64,000 nucleotides of DNA from Puccinia triticina (lineage: Eukaryota; Basidiomycota; Pucciniomycetes; Pucciniales; Pucciniaceae): assembly GCF_026914185.1 (NCBI RefSeq), contig NC_070568.1:2872001-2936000 (forward strand), in the 5' to 3' direction. Shown in pieces: positions 43,718 through 55,059 of the stretch; the stretch's first letter is position 1, and each line of letters opens with the position of its first letter. The notes beneath the pieces are model-generated. The model had not been told where the DNA came from. It ran no database searches and was given only the letters and a program-made list of their open reading frames with translations. The translations under genes and the position numbers were made by a program.

Positions 43718-44390
43718 GATTAAGCAATGATGTAACCGCTGCGCTACACTAAAAAAAGCGGCCATTTAGCGCAGCGCAGCGGTCACACCGCTACGTCCTC
43801 GCGGCATTTAGCGGAAGCTGTAACAAAACCGCTACCGCTAGCGCTAATTTCTAGCGATGTACCGCTTTAATTTGAGAGGTGTTAGCTTTAGCATAGCGGA
43901 AAATATGGCACTAAAGCTGCGAAATAGCGCAGCGCAGCGCAAAACCGCTACAAGGGCGCTTACTGAAAGCTAAACGCTGCGGCGGCCGCTCGACGCTGCG
44001 CACTTGCCGCCCGCTGCAACATGCTTGACCACCAGCCCAGCCCGTTGGTCTGGTTGCATGTCAGAGGCACCAGGTCAGCAACAATCTCTCTCCACCAGTC
44101 TCAACGCTCATTGACATCATGGTTGGGTCTCAATCTGTCATACCAGCGGAATCCAATATCAATCACCCGTCTACCTCACCTGATACCGGAAATGGAAATC
44201 ATCCACCTCCGTCTCATCGCTGGGAGTCCAGTCCAGTCGTGTTCGTACTCCAAGCCACCAGCCAGGATTCATACCCATCCAAGGCAATTCTTGCCGGTTG
44301 CTTGTCACTGAAAGTCCGGCCCCACCACTGAACGGCTCCGTGTTCCAAAGAACAACAAAAAAATAGTTGCCATTCATTCAGAAGACATAA

Positions 44391-44426
44391 CCCCCCCCCC
44401 CGCCAAAAAAAAAAAAAAAAAAAAAA
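44391..44426. repeat. Poly-C followed by poly-A
   Basis: Eleven C at 44,391-44,401, then CG-CC and an A-run of about 22 to 44,426. Such runs are prone to length error in assembly. Confidence 0.9.
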
Positions 44427-44627
44427 TTGGTATTTTTTCTTGTTATCCTCAATAGTTTCCTCTTTATTTACCTAGGTTTTTTTCCCCCTGAATATGTAGA
44501 ATAGCGGTTTTTTACCGCTGCGCTACCGCTAAAATTAGTGGAAAAGCGCTGCGCTGCCGCTAATTATTAGTGGTATGCCACTACATGGCTGCTGATTTTA
44601 GCACGCTAAAATACTATTTTTTTCTTA

Positions 44628-44787
44628 GGCCCCGTTTGGCTGCTGCGTTATACATGATAAATGGGCTTATTTATCACGCGCGACCCCCGAGGGGTCAAAG
44701 TTTTTGGTGGAGACGGGGGGTGAACTTTGGATTGCGCGTGATAAATTTGCACATTGATCACGTATAACACGGCAGCCAAACGGGGCC
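44628..44787. mobile_element. PIF/Harbinger (Tourist-like) MITE
   Basis: 160 bp with inverted ends GGCCCCGTTTGGCTGC (perfect over 16 bp) and the 3-bp target duplication TTA (44,625-44,627; 44,788-44,790). Both are typical of PIF/Harbinger. The interior has inverted GTGATAAAT/TTTATCACG words. Confidence 0.92.
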
Positions 44788-44922
44788 TTAGGGATTTTGT
44801 TTAGCAGAAGCAGTAGCAGTCTGACAGCTACCCTTTAGCGCAGCGCAGCGGTGCAGAAAACCGCTGCGCTAACCCGCTGCGCTGCGCTTTTTGAAGCTTA
44901 GCTGTTACAACATTGGATTAAG

Positions 44923-45959
44923 TCACATCTCTTATTTTTCTTTGTAATACATTCTCCCAGAGCTATAGGAGGGCAGCCTTTCAAGCAACTTTTCCCTCCA
45001 AGCTGATATCCCTGCCGTGAGAAGTTCCACAGTGCCTTATCAAGATTTCATATCTCAACAGTGAAATTTCAGCACTGCTTGTAGTTTTACTCCAAAATGA
45101 AACAAAGCATTCCGCTCAAGGCTTTTAAGTGTTGTGGAACCCTCCCCAATATGTAATATTCATTCTCCACACCCATTCTCTTTCCACAAAAAATCTCCAT
45201 TGATTGGCCTCACCAGAGACCCATAGCACAATTATGGATTTTATTGGTCCTAGCTGCTCACTGGTGTTCTTATCCTTTAGATATTCTGGGATATAGAATA
45301 GCTTCAGCAAATTGGTTATCCTCAAGTAGAGAGTTGAGAGTATGATGATTACATAATTGTCAATTGAGCTGATGAAAGTAATATTTCTTCCTTAAATCTT
45401 CTTTCTGATCCCCATTCATCTCATCACAGATCAATGGCTTACAAAATTTTTTCATTCAGACACTCTCAGATGTATGAGTTTTATTTTGTGTTTGGAACTG
45501 TAGAAGACCGTCATATGAGTAAAAGTGAAAGGGGCAAATTTAAACAATTGGCAGCATTCCAGATCACAACATTGCAAAGTGAGTTTGTAATTTTGATATA
45601 TCCATTTCAATTTCATAGGCCAATGAATTGAAGCCGCAAGTGTTGGTCTTAGGCATGGCTATTGGGCGGGCCCGGGCCACCGCGGGCCAGCCTGAGTCAG
45701 GCCGCAATATTATTGGGCGGGTTGGCCCGGGCAAATTTTCCTCAAATAGTTGCCCGGCCCAAACCCGTTTAGCTGCCGGGCAGCCCGTGGGCCGCCCAGG
45801 GGCTCCAGAAAAAAAATTGAAAAAACATTTTTTTTGATAATTGAGCATGTCATGTAGTTTTTTGAGCCTATCAAATACTCCTTCCACTATTATGGAGGGA
45901 GTGGCCAGTCATAAACAAAAGAAACCAAAGAAAAAATAACCCTTTCAGTTCTTTCCTGG
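44923..45959. other. No gene; GGGCCCGGGC-rich block
   Basis: 44,923-45,640 is AT-rich with no gene recognised. 45,655-45,810 is a low-complexity block of GGGC/GCCC words, including GGCGGGCCCGGGCC. 45,840-45,960 is the A-rich flank of the next element and may include the last codons of the hAT fragment. Confidence 0.4.
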
Positions 45960-45966
45960 CTGCTAG

Positions 45967-46200
45967 CAACGCTGCAAAGATTACAATACATGTATTGTAT
46001 AGGCTATACATTGTATCGTATTTTCATGCAGATACATTCAATTACAATAAATACGTTTTGTATTGGTTTCACCAAACAATTCCAATGATACATATGTACA
46101 GTTTTTGGAAAAAATTACAATACAGATACATTTATTTTGATATTTTTCCAATACAATACAGTGAAATACAATTACATGTATTGTACTTGTTGCACCGTTG
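45967..46200. mobile_element. hAT-like MITE with CAACG ends
   Basis: 234 bp with ends CAACGCTGCAA / CAACGGTGCAA, flanked by CTGCTAG on both sides (45,960-45,966; 46,201-46,207; CTGCTAGC if the terminal C is counted). The arms repeat TACAATACATGTATTGTA palindromes. It sits at the extreme 3' end of a hAT transposase frame and replaces its last codons. Confidence 0.8.
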
Positions 46201-46650
46201 CTGCTAGCTTGCTGGCCTTCATCCAATCTTGAGTGCAAATCAACACCTTGATTGTGTCTTTGCTCAAGCGCATCCAGAAATTGTCAAGAACTCGTCCACC
46301 TGTAGAGAAAGCGGACTCGGATGCAACTGAGTTCATGGGAATCATGAGTAAAGTCCTGGCAACCTTGGATAATGATGGAAATCGTGAGGTGTTTAATTTC
46401 CACCAGCCAAGTAGATCAAATTTGGAATTGTCAGCAAGGATCAGGATTTGTTCTTCAAGATACTTCAAGATACAGATCCAACTTGGCTGCTGGCGCGTTA
46501 TGTGGCAATGAATCCATTGACCCAGCCATGTAGGTGATATCATTTTGCTTGGCATCAGAAGCTGCCATGTCAACCAAAGGGTGGCCAGCCACCAAATGAT
46601 GTTTGTGAATTGGGAATCCGGGATCGTCAATTTCGAGCCCGGCCAGTCGG
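46201..46650 (-). pseudogene. hAT transposase C-terminal dimerisation domain
   Basis: The minus strand reads FDLLGWWKLNTSRFPSLSKV, IPMNSVASESAFSTGGRVLD and LICTQDW, the hallmark blocks of the hAT C-terminal (hATC) domain used for dimerisation. Upstream the frame is broken: the sequence AAKLDLYLE ends in another frame, and the break coincides with a 10-bp tandem duplication of CTTCAAGATA at about 46,456-46,477. Downstream, a MITE interrupts the frame after KASKLA; the original continuation lies at about 45,900-45,966. The catalytic core is missing. A dead fragment. Confidence 0.82.
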
Positions 46651-47205
46651 TAGTTACTAAGAGCATCTCCACTGCGGGTGCTAAAACGGGTTGCTAAACC
46701 AGATATAGCACCCCAAACCCGCTTTAGCAACGCCACCGCGGGTGCCAAACACACATCAAATCTGCCAACTCGCCTCTTGGGAGCTATCCTGCTTGAAAAT
46801 TTGGAAACCGGATAGCACCCCAACCTCGCGCCACCCTTGCGAGTATCACGCATCTCTCATGTGATACTCTCACCTTCTCCCCCGACAGAAACACAAAAGC
46901 ACACATTTCACAACCGCAAGCTACCAATCATGGCAACTCGCAGTGCAAAGCTGCCTCGCTGCAGGTTTCTAAAACTGCGCTCCAGTCGCGGTCCATTGTG
47001 TCCTGCGCGCAAAATTGAACCTTGAGTTGGACCTTTGGAATTTTGTACCAACTGGAAAATTTCCAACTGTCCCAAATTGTGTTAGAATTGGCATGCTACA
47101 GTGCCCATAGGGCTCGGGTAGGACTTGTCCAACATCAGAACCCGGCAAATCCAGATACTGGGTTGCAGTTGTATGTGATTGTAGTTCAAAACAAAGAATT
47201 GCATC
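46651..47205. other. No gene; repeat ends
   Basis: GAGCATCTCCACTGCGGGTG at 46,663 begins an inverted-repeat-like stretch with GGGTTGCTAAA / TTTAGCAAC words, probably a MITE end, but no partner terminus was found. 47,108-47,165 repeats 18,004-18,060 with CpG lost. Confidence 0.4.
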
Positions 47206-47214
47206 AAAGAGTCT

Positions 47215-47839
47215 CGAACTTAAAAGTCCCTCCCGTGCTCGCGGGGTGCGAGCACTCTCCCGCCAGGGAGGGGCTTGCATGCAATGTCGAGGTTCTTGCG
47301 CGAGCAGTACCAGCCAAATGGCTGGAAAGACCATAAAACCCCCCACATGACCCCCAACCCCTCTGAAATTTGAGAAAGCCAATGGCACCATTGGAATCCT
47401 CAGGACTTCCTACATGTTCTGAACTGTTGAAATCTTTAAAAAAGCTGCTGCTGTGTTTGAAACCATTTGTAAAGCTGGCCAGTAGCCAATCATCTGTCAC
47501 AGGAATGACAGATTGGTTGCCGGGGCAAAACAATATCACACCCCTTTCACACCCCTCAGAGCCCTTAAAATGGCTTTCTTGAAACACATGTAGAAACCTC
47601 AACAATGTCACTTTTGACATAGTTTTTTTTGGAAATCATAGGCAAGAAGGTAGGCTCCACTTCCCTCATTTTGATTCTTTGTTGGGGTGCTCAGTTGTAG
47701 GTGCTACAGGATCTTAAAAACAAAATACAACAAAATAACACAAAAAACCCGGTCTTCTCAGGCTGCAACCCCAACTTTACACGTAGGCCTCTCTGAGGAG
47801 GTGCTTCATGCCTTTGAAGGAGAGGCTTAGTTAAGCTCA
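47215..47839. mobile_element. MULE-like element with end hairpins, copy 3
   Basis: About 625 bp. The left end CGAACTTAAAAGTCCCTCCC and the inverted right end GAGCTTAACTAAGCCTCTCC match the family. A 9-bp target duplication AAAGAGTC(T/C) flanks it (47,206-47,214; 47,840-47,848). The left hairpin (47,227-47,275) is GC-rich. More diverged than copies 1 and 2. Confidence 0.7.
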
Positions 47840-47915
47840 AAAGAGTCCTGTTGCTCACTTTGAGGCCCAGCAGGGGCCTACTTTCCACCCGGCGGGATGC
47901 CAGATGTACACAGAG

Positions 47916-48304
47916 TAAGGTTCTGATCTGGTGCCCCAGAGCCGGATATCACCTATTCTGCACCCTGACTCTGCTCATATCTGGAATCCAGCCGGATTCA
48001 CCCAGATCTGAAACAGGTACAAAAGCAAGGAGCATTTCCCAAGAGAAGTGCCAATTTGATCAGGTATGCTGGCCCCCGGGGATTCCCCTGTAAAGTCCTT
48101 GATTCATGTGGGTTTGACGGGTATTCCCCAAGAAAATACCCAATTTTAGGGTGTTTTCTGAGTTTTACCCGCATAAATCCCACTTTTGGAGTGCTTTTCA
48201 CTATCCGACCGGATTCCGGATCTCTCAATGTTAATCTTGACCCAGATCTTGCCTGCAGGGTTTCCATATTTCTCCAGATCTGCGGGGTCTGGATTGGAAC
48301 CTTA
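47916..48304. mobile_element. hAT MITE, copy B
   Basis: 389 bp with ends TAAGGTTCTGATCTGG / TAAGGTTCCAATCCAG and an exact 8-bp target duplication ACACAGAG (47,908-47,915; 48,305-48,312). It is the inverse-orientation relative of copy A at 13,854; most differences are CG in A against TG or CA in B. Confidence 0.93.
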
Positions 48305-48312
48305 ACACAGAG

Positions 48313-49444
48313 CCCTGCCAACATTCAACCCAACCCAACATCCGATTGGGTAGTGCTGGATTACCCGGGTCTGGGTGGCATCCTTACACCACGGAGCGCG
48401 GTTGACACAGCAACGATGCAATGAATTGCGCCACCCCCCCCCCCCCCCCCCCGACGCCACCAATTTGCTTTGGTGGCCAATGTGATGTCTCTACGCAGGA
48501 GGCAATTGGCGCCGCTGTTGGCATTTCCTTGACAGAGGCCCTGCGTCAAGGTTCGCCATTGGAATTTCATTGACGGAGGCCCTGCGTGATGGAAGTGCAT
48601 CGGCACATCCTTGACGCAAGCCCAGCGCAACACAAAATGCATTGCGCCGGGCTTGCACAATGCAAATTGCAGTACGCAATGCCTGCGTACTATTTTCACT
48701 CGCTTGGCTGGTGCAAAAAGGGGCTCAAGCTTGGGCTTGAACCCGGAGCTATCAGACTTCATCTGGTCCAGCAACCAGGGTCATACTCCCCCTGCTAGAC
48801 TAAAGACCTTCTTTTTGGTCACTGATTGTGCTAAAATAACCCCCACATTTTCTTGTTCAGTATTCCTGCTGACAGTTGCCAACCCGGACGGCGAGCCAAT
48901 CATGACCAATGCTTGACGCGGGCCCAACCAGCCGACGGCGTTGGCTTGCTGCTGCTGGCAAGCCTCCGTTGGCTGGTTCGCCGTGTCAGAAGCTCTTCTG
49001 ACACTCAGTCAGGCCAACAGGGCCGTCAGGTTGGCCCAACCCAGCCGTACCGTTGGCATGCTCAGCAGGGCCAAAAGGGGTTGGCTGGGTAAAGCCATTG
49101 CAGTAACTTTACCCCTCTGTCATGCCAGCGCAATGCACCGTTGATGCTGGCTTGACAGCTACGTTGGATGGGTCAGACCAACGTCAATCTGACCCATCCC
49201 CGGGGTTGACCTGCCTTCGCAGTCAAATTGTGGCAGGCAGGTCAAACCTGACATTCCCTTGACCCTGTGGGTGTGCCAACGCAACTCGAAGTTGAGAATT
49301 GAGTGGTGGTGTAGTCCAAATGGGGCCTAAGGTATACTTTAATAATAATGTTACATGTAACTTAACTCTTATAACAGCAGTAAATTGGTGTAACTATATT
49401 TAACTATGGTTTAGTGTAATGTAATGCACAACAAGAGTAAATTC
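48313..49444. other. No gene; C-run and CpG-rich repeats
   Basis: A run of nineteen C lies at 48,434-48,452. 48,480-48,660 repeats GGAGGCCCTGCGTCAAGG/GACGCA words. 48,890-49,260 is rich in GTTGGC/GCCAAC words. A Harbinger-like end CCAAATGGGGCCTAA occurs at 49,317 without a visible partner. No gene. Confidence 0.45.
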
Positions 49445-49485
49445 TAAGGCCCTGTTTGGAGCCAATATAAATATAGGTGACATAA

Positions 49486-52400
49486 TCATTTGTAAATCTA
49501 AGTTTATTAAAACCACAGATTCACCAAAGAAAAATTCAAGGGCTTCCCCTATACACAAGCAATCACAAAAAAAGCACTATGTAAAAGCCAAACCAACAAC
49601 CAAATAAAAAATACAATTTATAAAAGACTATGTACATGAAAGTCAATTGATTTAACAAACTCCCAGCCTGTGACATGCCACAGGTGAAAAGAGACCGGAT
49701 TTAACCCGCTCAGCCTGGCACAAGTGTGAGAAGCAAAAGTCGGGGCTGTGAGGACATCAACCTACGCAAGTGCAGCGGGGGATGCCCTAGAGGATTTTCA
49801 GTCATTTCGAGAGACTCATCTTATACCTGCGCCAGGAGCCTCCACAAGGCTCAACCACCCTACCCACCAGCCACCTCCTTCAAATCAAGTAACCGTCAAC
49901 GCCACGATCCCAAGCAGCCACAAACCTCAAGCCAAGGACGACTGCATACATGGCAGCGCAAGATCTTGGCTATGTATTTCCGTCCCCTATGTTATGGTTC
50001 CCTCCCCTGGCCTGGCAATCAAATTCATTCCCAGTGCCACAGCTTACATACGACAATAATCTTGACCAAACTGGCATTTAGTTTCCGGCGCCCTGGCAAC
50101 CCCCCATCCACCCAGCCCAGTTGCCAAGAAAATACAGCTACAGCCGTCTTCACTCTTGGTCGGGCTCTTTCCCTCTTTTTCTGGCAGAGCTACCAGGACG
50201 TTTATCACAGACGTACCAACTTCAAGAGCAGCATCAGGCCAAGGGAAAGCTGGGCACATCTGATCGCACCAGATGGACCATTGGGATTTGGACACACAGC
50301 CAACCCGGTCAGTCTGCCTTCTTCTCCCCCCTCACCTCCCATCTTTTTGTCTAACCTCAGTTTTTTGTTTTACAGAATGGCAGATTGTGGCCCACGCATG
50401 TGCGGAATACTCGCTCTACGAGGCCCTCGGCCCGACAACGGCTGGTGGTGCACAACGCCCATGCCGCCCTGTCCATGAAGGTCACTATCTCCTCAGACAG
50501 ACGGCAGGACCTCCTGCCCATCGAGCCAAAGTGCGTCTCCGCCAACAACCAGTGCCGCATCCTTAACAGTCGTGGCCACTGATATATATACAACATCTTT
50601 CAGTCAAAGCTTCAGTCGGCGCCTACGGCTCACATCCCTCCCAGCCCATCTGCACCCAACTCAATCTGCTACACCTCTGGAACGAACGGGATTCAGCCCA
50701 AGGGGTCTGTATTACTCCACCAGACCATTACTGCAGCCTGTTGCATGGCTCCGCTTGGGCCCAAGGGGACAACAATGTGTTCCTCTCTCATATTACTCAA
50801 GCCCACAATCTTCCTCAGGTGTGAATTGATTCCTCTGTGCTCAAGCTCAAAAGCACGAGCTAACTTGATCTATTCTCTCTCATCTCGTCATTCCCACTCA
50901 TTTTAACGAAAAAAGAGGGGGGTTCAATGTATGATGATTAGATGAATGCGCTGCGCAGCTACCCCCACAAACGCTGGGAGCCACCAAACTTCGGACCCTA
51001 TCTGCCAGACAATCCTCTGTTGGGCAGCATCAGGACAAACGGTACCGACTTTGTTGCCCTCCTTGTCCTTGCCAACTGGCCTATTGGCGCGCCTGCCGAC
51101 CGCTTCAACACCCACGACTCCCTCCTCTCGGCTCCAGCAAACTGCCTTGAAGACACAAAGGATGGTGGCCCATCAAACTCCCAAACAACCTCCAACCACC
51201 TTCGTCGACTGGCATCCTGGCGCCTTCTTCACCAAGCCTGACCACAAAATTGCATTGGCTCATCCACCACGTGCAGCTCATGTACGGTGCCACATCTTCC
51301 TCAGAAGACCTCTCTCCGACAGATGCGAAGGGCATTTTGGGGGAGGGGGACCTACCGGGCTTCTTCTAGTAGGAAACCCACATAGTGAGCCTCATTTCTT
51401 TTCCCGTTGCTGCTGATATCCTCGACGCCTTGGTGGTATTGTCACCTTTTGTGACACCCTCAAAGGTGCCGGCCGTGTGACGCTATGGTCGGAACGAGAT
51501 TTCTTGATATTGTCAAGCTTTCTTGACCCCCAGACCTGATCATGTGGCTCTCTCTTTCGCTCCTTCTATAGTATCAAATTTTTTAAGCATAAAAGCTGAG
51601 CCTCAAATTGTTCCCCAACACAATCATGCTATGTATCCATCCCAATAATTCCACCAGACAAAGGCAAGAACCTCTCATTCCTCAAGATGAGGACAGCTGC
51701 AAGCTCAATTATGAGCAAGAATAAGTAGAGAATGAAGAACCAAATTTGCCAAGAAATTGGGGCAAGGCCATTGTCAACATAACAGCTGGAAAAATGAGTG
51801 TTCTGTTTACATAGTTCAGTCATGTTTGACCTTTTTTTGCCTGTTGCCCATTTGTTCCTCAGCATAATTATCTGATGTGGCAATAAAAAAAGGAAGTTTT
51901 GACTTGGCCTTAGACAAATTGGATACAAAGACTTGGGTCCCTCAGTAAAGCTGAGCATCTGACAGACCAATCTCCAGTTGTGTGGATAATTGATCTTTTT
52001 CCTCCTGTGGAATGGTGAAATCTAAAATGCTTCAAGTTTCAAATACAAATTGGGTTGATAATATGTGTAGGATTGACTTGTTATGAGGGGTGCACAAGTA
52101 GATCTTGAATTATCAGATCATCTGAATTAGTGTGGGTGTAACTTGAGGAGTAGCAGATCAGCTTACTCCCAGATTAGTGCTAATCCGGACCATCAACCAC
52201 ATGCAGGGTGCAGGTTAAATAGATGACTATGTATGTTGTATGAACCTAGATCTTATGTAAGATGTGTTTGGTGGGGAGGAGTGTCTGTATGCATGTGAAT
52301 ATGCATGCCACACTTACTCCAAGGATCAACAAAGAGTAAATTTACTCCCACTTAGTCCAAATCATACTCCCAGGAGGAGTTTAGTCCAATTAAATTGGAA

Positions 52401-52759
52401 CCAATGCAGTTGCCAAGGAGGATTAGTTACATTAATCCCTCCTTAATCCACAACTGATGTGGATGCTCTCACAGTGGCTTGTGGGAAAAGAGGTTCACTG
52501 TGAAAAAAAATCAAGAAACTGCTGCCAGTTGACATGCAATATTACAAAGGCACCTTTGTAATATTGCATGTCAACTGACAGCAGTTTCTTGAGTTTTTTT
52601 CACAGTGGTTGCTGGATGACCACTATTTTAAATTGGGATTTGTTCCCATACAGTGTGAGCAGGGTGTGATAGAGGCTCCTGGCATGGGACCATGGATGGG
52701 AGGTGGGAATTTGAACTGAACCATTGAAAGTGCGGCGGCGTAGCCGCCTTGGACTCTAG
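49486..52759 (+). mobile_element. Helitron, non-autonomous, about 3.3 kb
   Basis: The insert begins TCATTTG at 49,486 right after A, and ends with hairpin GGCGGC-GTA-GCCGCC, spacer TTGGACT and CTAG at 52,756-52,759, followed by T. This is the Helitron terminal structure in an A/T target, and both ends are fixed by the interrupted Harbinger MITE. 49,726-51,420 holds overlapping plus-strand frames (for example 49,726-50,478) rich in Ser and Pro without a known domain, perhaps captured gene pieces. A CACTG foldback MITE sits at 52,496-52,607. No Rep/helicase recognised. Confidence 0.78.
52496..52607. mobile_element. CACTG hairpin MITE, 112 bp
   Basis: Nearly one perfect palindrome: the arms starting CACTGTGAAAAAAA pair along about 52 bases with a tiny loop (GGCACC) near 52,551. 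The 3-bp target duplication GTT flanks it (52,493-52,495; 52,608-52,610). The CACTG end and 3-bp duplication point to the CACTA superfamily. Confidence 0.9.
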
Positions 52760-53099
52760 TTCAATAAAAAATACAAAACTCAACATAAAGAATCCAATTT
52801 TTTTTTGTAGGAAACCTACAGTACTGGTCTCATCAACTATGAAGTCAGATTTAACTGATTCAGCCATCTTCAGCACCATAATACCATTATATTGCTTTGT
52901 TTTGGTCAAAAGCAATGTAATGGTACTACAGTACTGAATATGGCTGAATCAGTTGAATCGGACTTCATAATTGAAGAGACCAGTATTGTAGGTTGCCTAT
53001 AAAAAATATTTGGAGGCTTTATGTTAAATTTTGTAGTTTTCATTGAATTAACCAATTATTATATCACCTATATTTATATTGGCTCCAAACAAAGCCTAA

Positions 53100-54395
53100 A
53101 GCTTGTATTCAATGATATATATATGTAATAAAGATTTAAAAGAGTGTACTATGAGTAATGTAAACAATTGCAGCTACTTGATATGTGTAAGGTACTGTGG
53201 CATGTACTCTGTGGCTGATGATTGTTCTTACTCCAAGAAACTTGAGATTTTTTGTGCCCCCAGAAGATTCACAACAATAAAGTCAGTCACCCACAGGGCA
53301 ATCACAGCTTTTTTGTGCTCCACGTCATCAAACAAATGTTTGCTACAAATGGGATTTGCTCAACCAATGCACAAAAACCAATATCACAGGGCCTGGCTGG
53401 CTCTTCTGGGCTAAAATGCCAGAGTTTTAACAACTCCCAACCCCAAAAAAACCTGTTGAATTAAGACCACCAATATATAAGACAAACCATGTCCCAGTAG
53501 CTGCCTTGATGAAGTCTTGCTCATCTCTTTCCCTGAATCCAAATCTCCACCTCACCTCTACTTTCACATCAACATATTGGTGATTACCTATGAATATGAA
53601 CAGAAGGAGTTTATGGGAAAGATGAACTGGCTTTTCAAGCTGAATGTCTCTGGTGAGTTCTACACCTTGATCTCACACGGGTATTGGGGCGCTAATCACT
53701 ATTGGGGCAATTTGTTGCGGGGAATTTGGGGAGTTACCAGTGTTTGGCTCCACAATGATCAAATCAATGCCTGCTTCACTCAGATGGTTGACCTGCTCCC
53801 CTGAAATATCTGTAATGCCCATCTACACACAAGCTAGCTGATCTACTTGTCACAATCAAAAATGGGCCGCTACACTAAATTACACTCTTTTAGCCTTAAA
53901 GTTTAGCGTAGTGACAAAAAGCACCGGCCTTTTTTGAATAGTGTGTAGCAGCGCTAATTTCAGCGGCGCTAAAAGCACATCAATTTTTTGTTTAGCGTTA
54001 GCGCTTCGCTACGCTACGTTGCGCTAGGAAAAATGCCTTTTTGTAGCAAAAAGCGCTGTAGCACACGCTCTTTTTTGCTCTGCGTGCTTAGTATTAGCAA
54101 AATTTCGCGCATCTGCGCTAACGCTACGCTAAAAGCCAAACAAAAAAGCTTTGCACCCTGTGCGTGTAGCGTTAGCGCAGATGCGCGCGATTGCGCTAAT
54201 GCTACTCTGAAAAATAGCGCATTTGCGCTGCGCCATGCTACGCTAACAGCTATGGTTAGCCTAGCTGACCCACTATTGCTACAATGGACCAACAATGAAG
54301 CAGTGTTAGTGGATCAAAGCCTTGAAATACTCCACTGAAATAACTTCAAAGGCACCTCACAGATCCTGTTTACTCACATGAAGAACATTTTGAAG
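53100..54395. other. No gene; GCGCTA-rich inverted-repeat element
   Basis: 53,100-53,860 has no recognised gene. From about 53,863 to 54,255 the DNA is packed with GCGCTACGCTAACGC words in both orientations and starts GCCGCTACACTAAA, like the arms of the 43.7-kb element. Termini and target duplication could not be fixed. Confidence 0.5.
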
Positions 54396-54400
54396 ATATC

Positions 54401-54802
54401 TGTAAGGGTCCGGTGGATCCTCACTGGAGAGAGTAGGAAACGGCGCTTGGGACGCGCCGGAGCCAACGCTTTATACTTCCAAACGGTGGGGCTTTGGATT
54501 TCAAGGGCTAGCCGGGAGAGAGGAGAGCTCTTTCTGGAAGTAAAACTAGACAAAGATGAGAGAAGGAGAGAAGAAAGGAAATGAGCTTACCTAGCCAGGA
54601 GAGAGGGGAGCTCTCTCTGGAATTAAAACTAGACAAAGATGAGAGAAGGAGAGAAGAAAGGAACTGAGCTTACTCAGCCAGGAGAGAGGAGAGTTCTCTG
54701 CCGGACTAGGAAAGGAAGACACCAAGTATAAGTACTTTTCTACGTGGGGTCACAATCCTGTGAACTGTCATGTGAAACCCTGCTGAAGGCAGGGTCTTCA
54801 CA
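54401..54802. repeat. Solo LTR, TGTAAGGGTCC family, with internal duplication
   Basis: 402 bp from TGTAAGGGTCCGG to GGTCTTCACA with the 5-bp target duplication ATATC (54,396-54,400; 54,803-54,807). A unit of about 84 bp (AGCCAGGAGAGAGG to GAGCTTAC) is repeated, which explains the extra length over its relatives. Confidence 0.9.
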
Positions 54803-54807
54803 ATATC

Positions 54808-55059
54808 TTACAACGGTGACGTGTCCATAGACAATTGTTTTCCTCCCAAAACTACCCAATCAGCGACTAGTAAGCATTATCATGGCAAGATTGGTGACAA
54901 AATTGATGATTCTAGCTTGTGCACCCCCACCAAAGAGGTCACTGAAAATTATGACCTAGGCAAGGCAATCAGGCGGGTTTGGGGGGTCACTTTGGGCATA
55001 CCAGACAAGCTCCAAATCAAAATCATGGATTTTGGCAGCCTTGAACCCAAGGAATTTGA
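54808..55059. other. Short flank without a recognised gene
   Basis: A 103-codon plus frame (54,821-55,132) overlaps the end of the minus-strand ORF and has no known domain. Confidence 0.4.

Larger units (their letters stand above)
43725..44915. mobile_element. hAT-like element with CAATG ends and GCGCAGCG arms
   Basis: 1,191 bp with inverted ends CAATGATGTAAC / CAATGTTGTAAC, flanked by GATTAAG on both sides (43,718-43,724; 44,916-44,922). CAATG fits the hAT YARNG rule. Each arm is packed with AGCGCAGCGCAGCGGT words in both orientations. The middle (44,020-44,340) has open frames without a known domain. A Harbinger MITE (44,628-44,787) and a C11/A22 run are nested in it. Related elements: 45,967-46,200 and 55,630-55,886. 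Confidence 0.75.
49448..53096. mobile_element. Harbinger foldback MITE split by a Helitron
   Basis: The left arm 49,448-49,485 (GGCCCTGTTTGGAGCC...) and the right arm 52,760-53,096 (ending GGCTCCAAACAAAGCC) are inverted over about 38 bases, with the 3-bp target duplication TAA on both sides (49,445-49,447; 53,097-53,099). The right part is itself a 290-bp foldback (52,760-53,047), centred near 52,900. GGCCCTGTTTGG ends with a TAA duplication identify PIF/Harbinger. The original MITE was about 375 bp. Confidence 0.85.

Noticed and set aside
43440..44900. Genes in the open frames within the GCGCAGCG-rich element
   Set aside because: Frames are short, lie between inverted arms, and show no domain or splice pattern.
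49448..53096. A 3.6-kb autonomous Harbinger element
   Set aside because: The interior starts with TC after A and ends in a hairpin plus CTAG before T, and no Harbinger transposase is visible. A MITE split by a Helitron explains it better.
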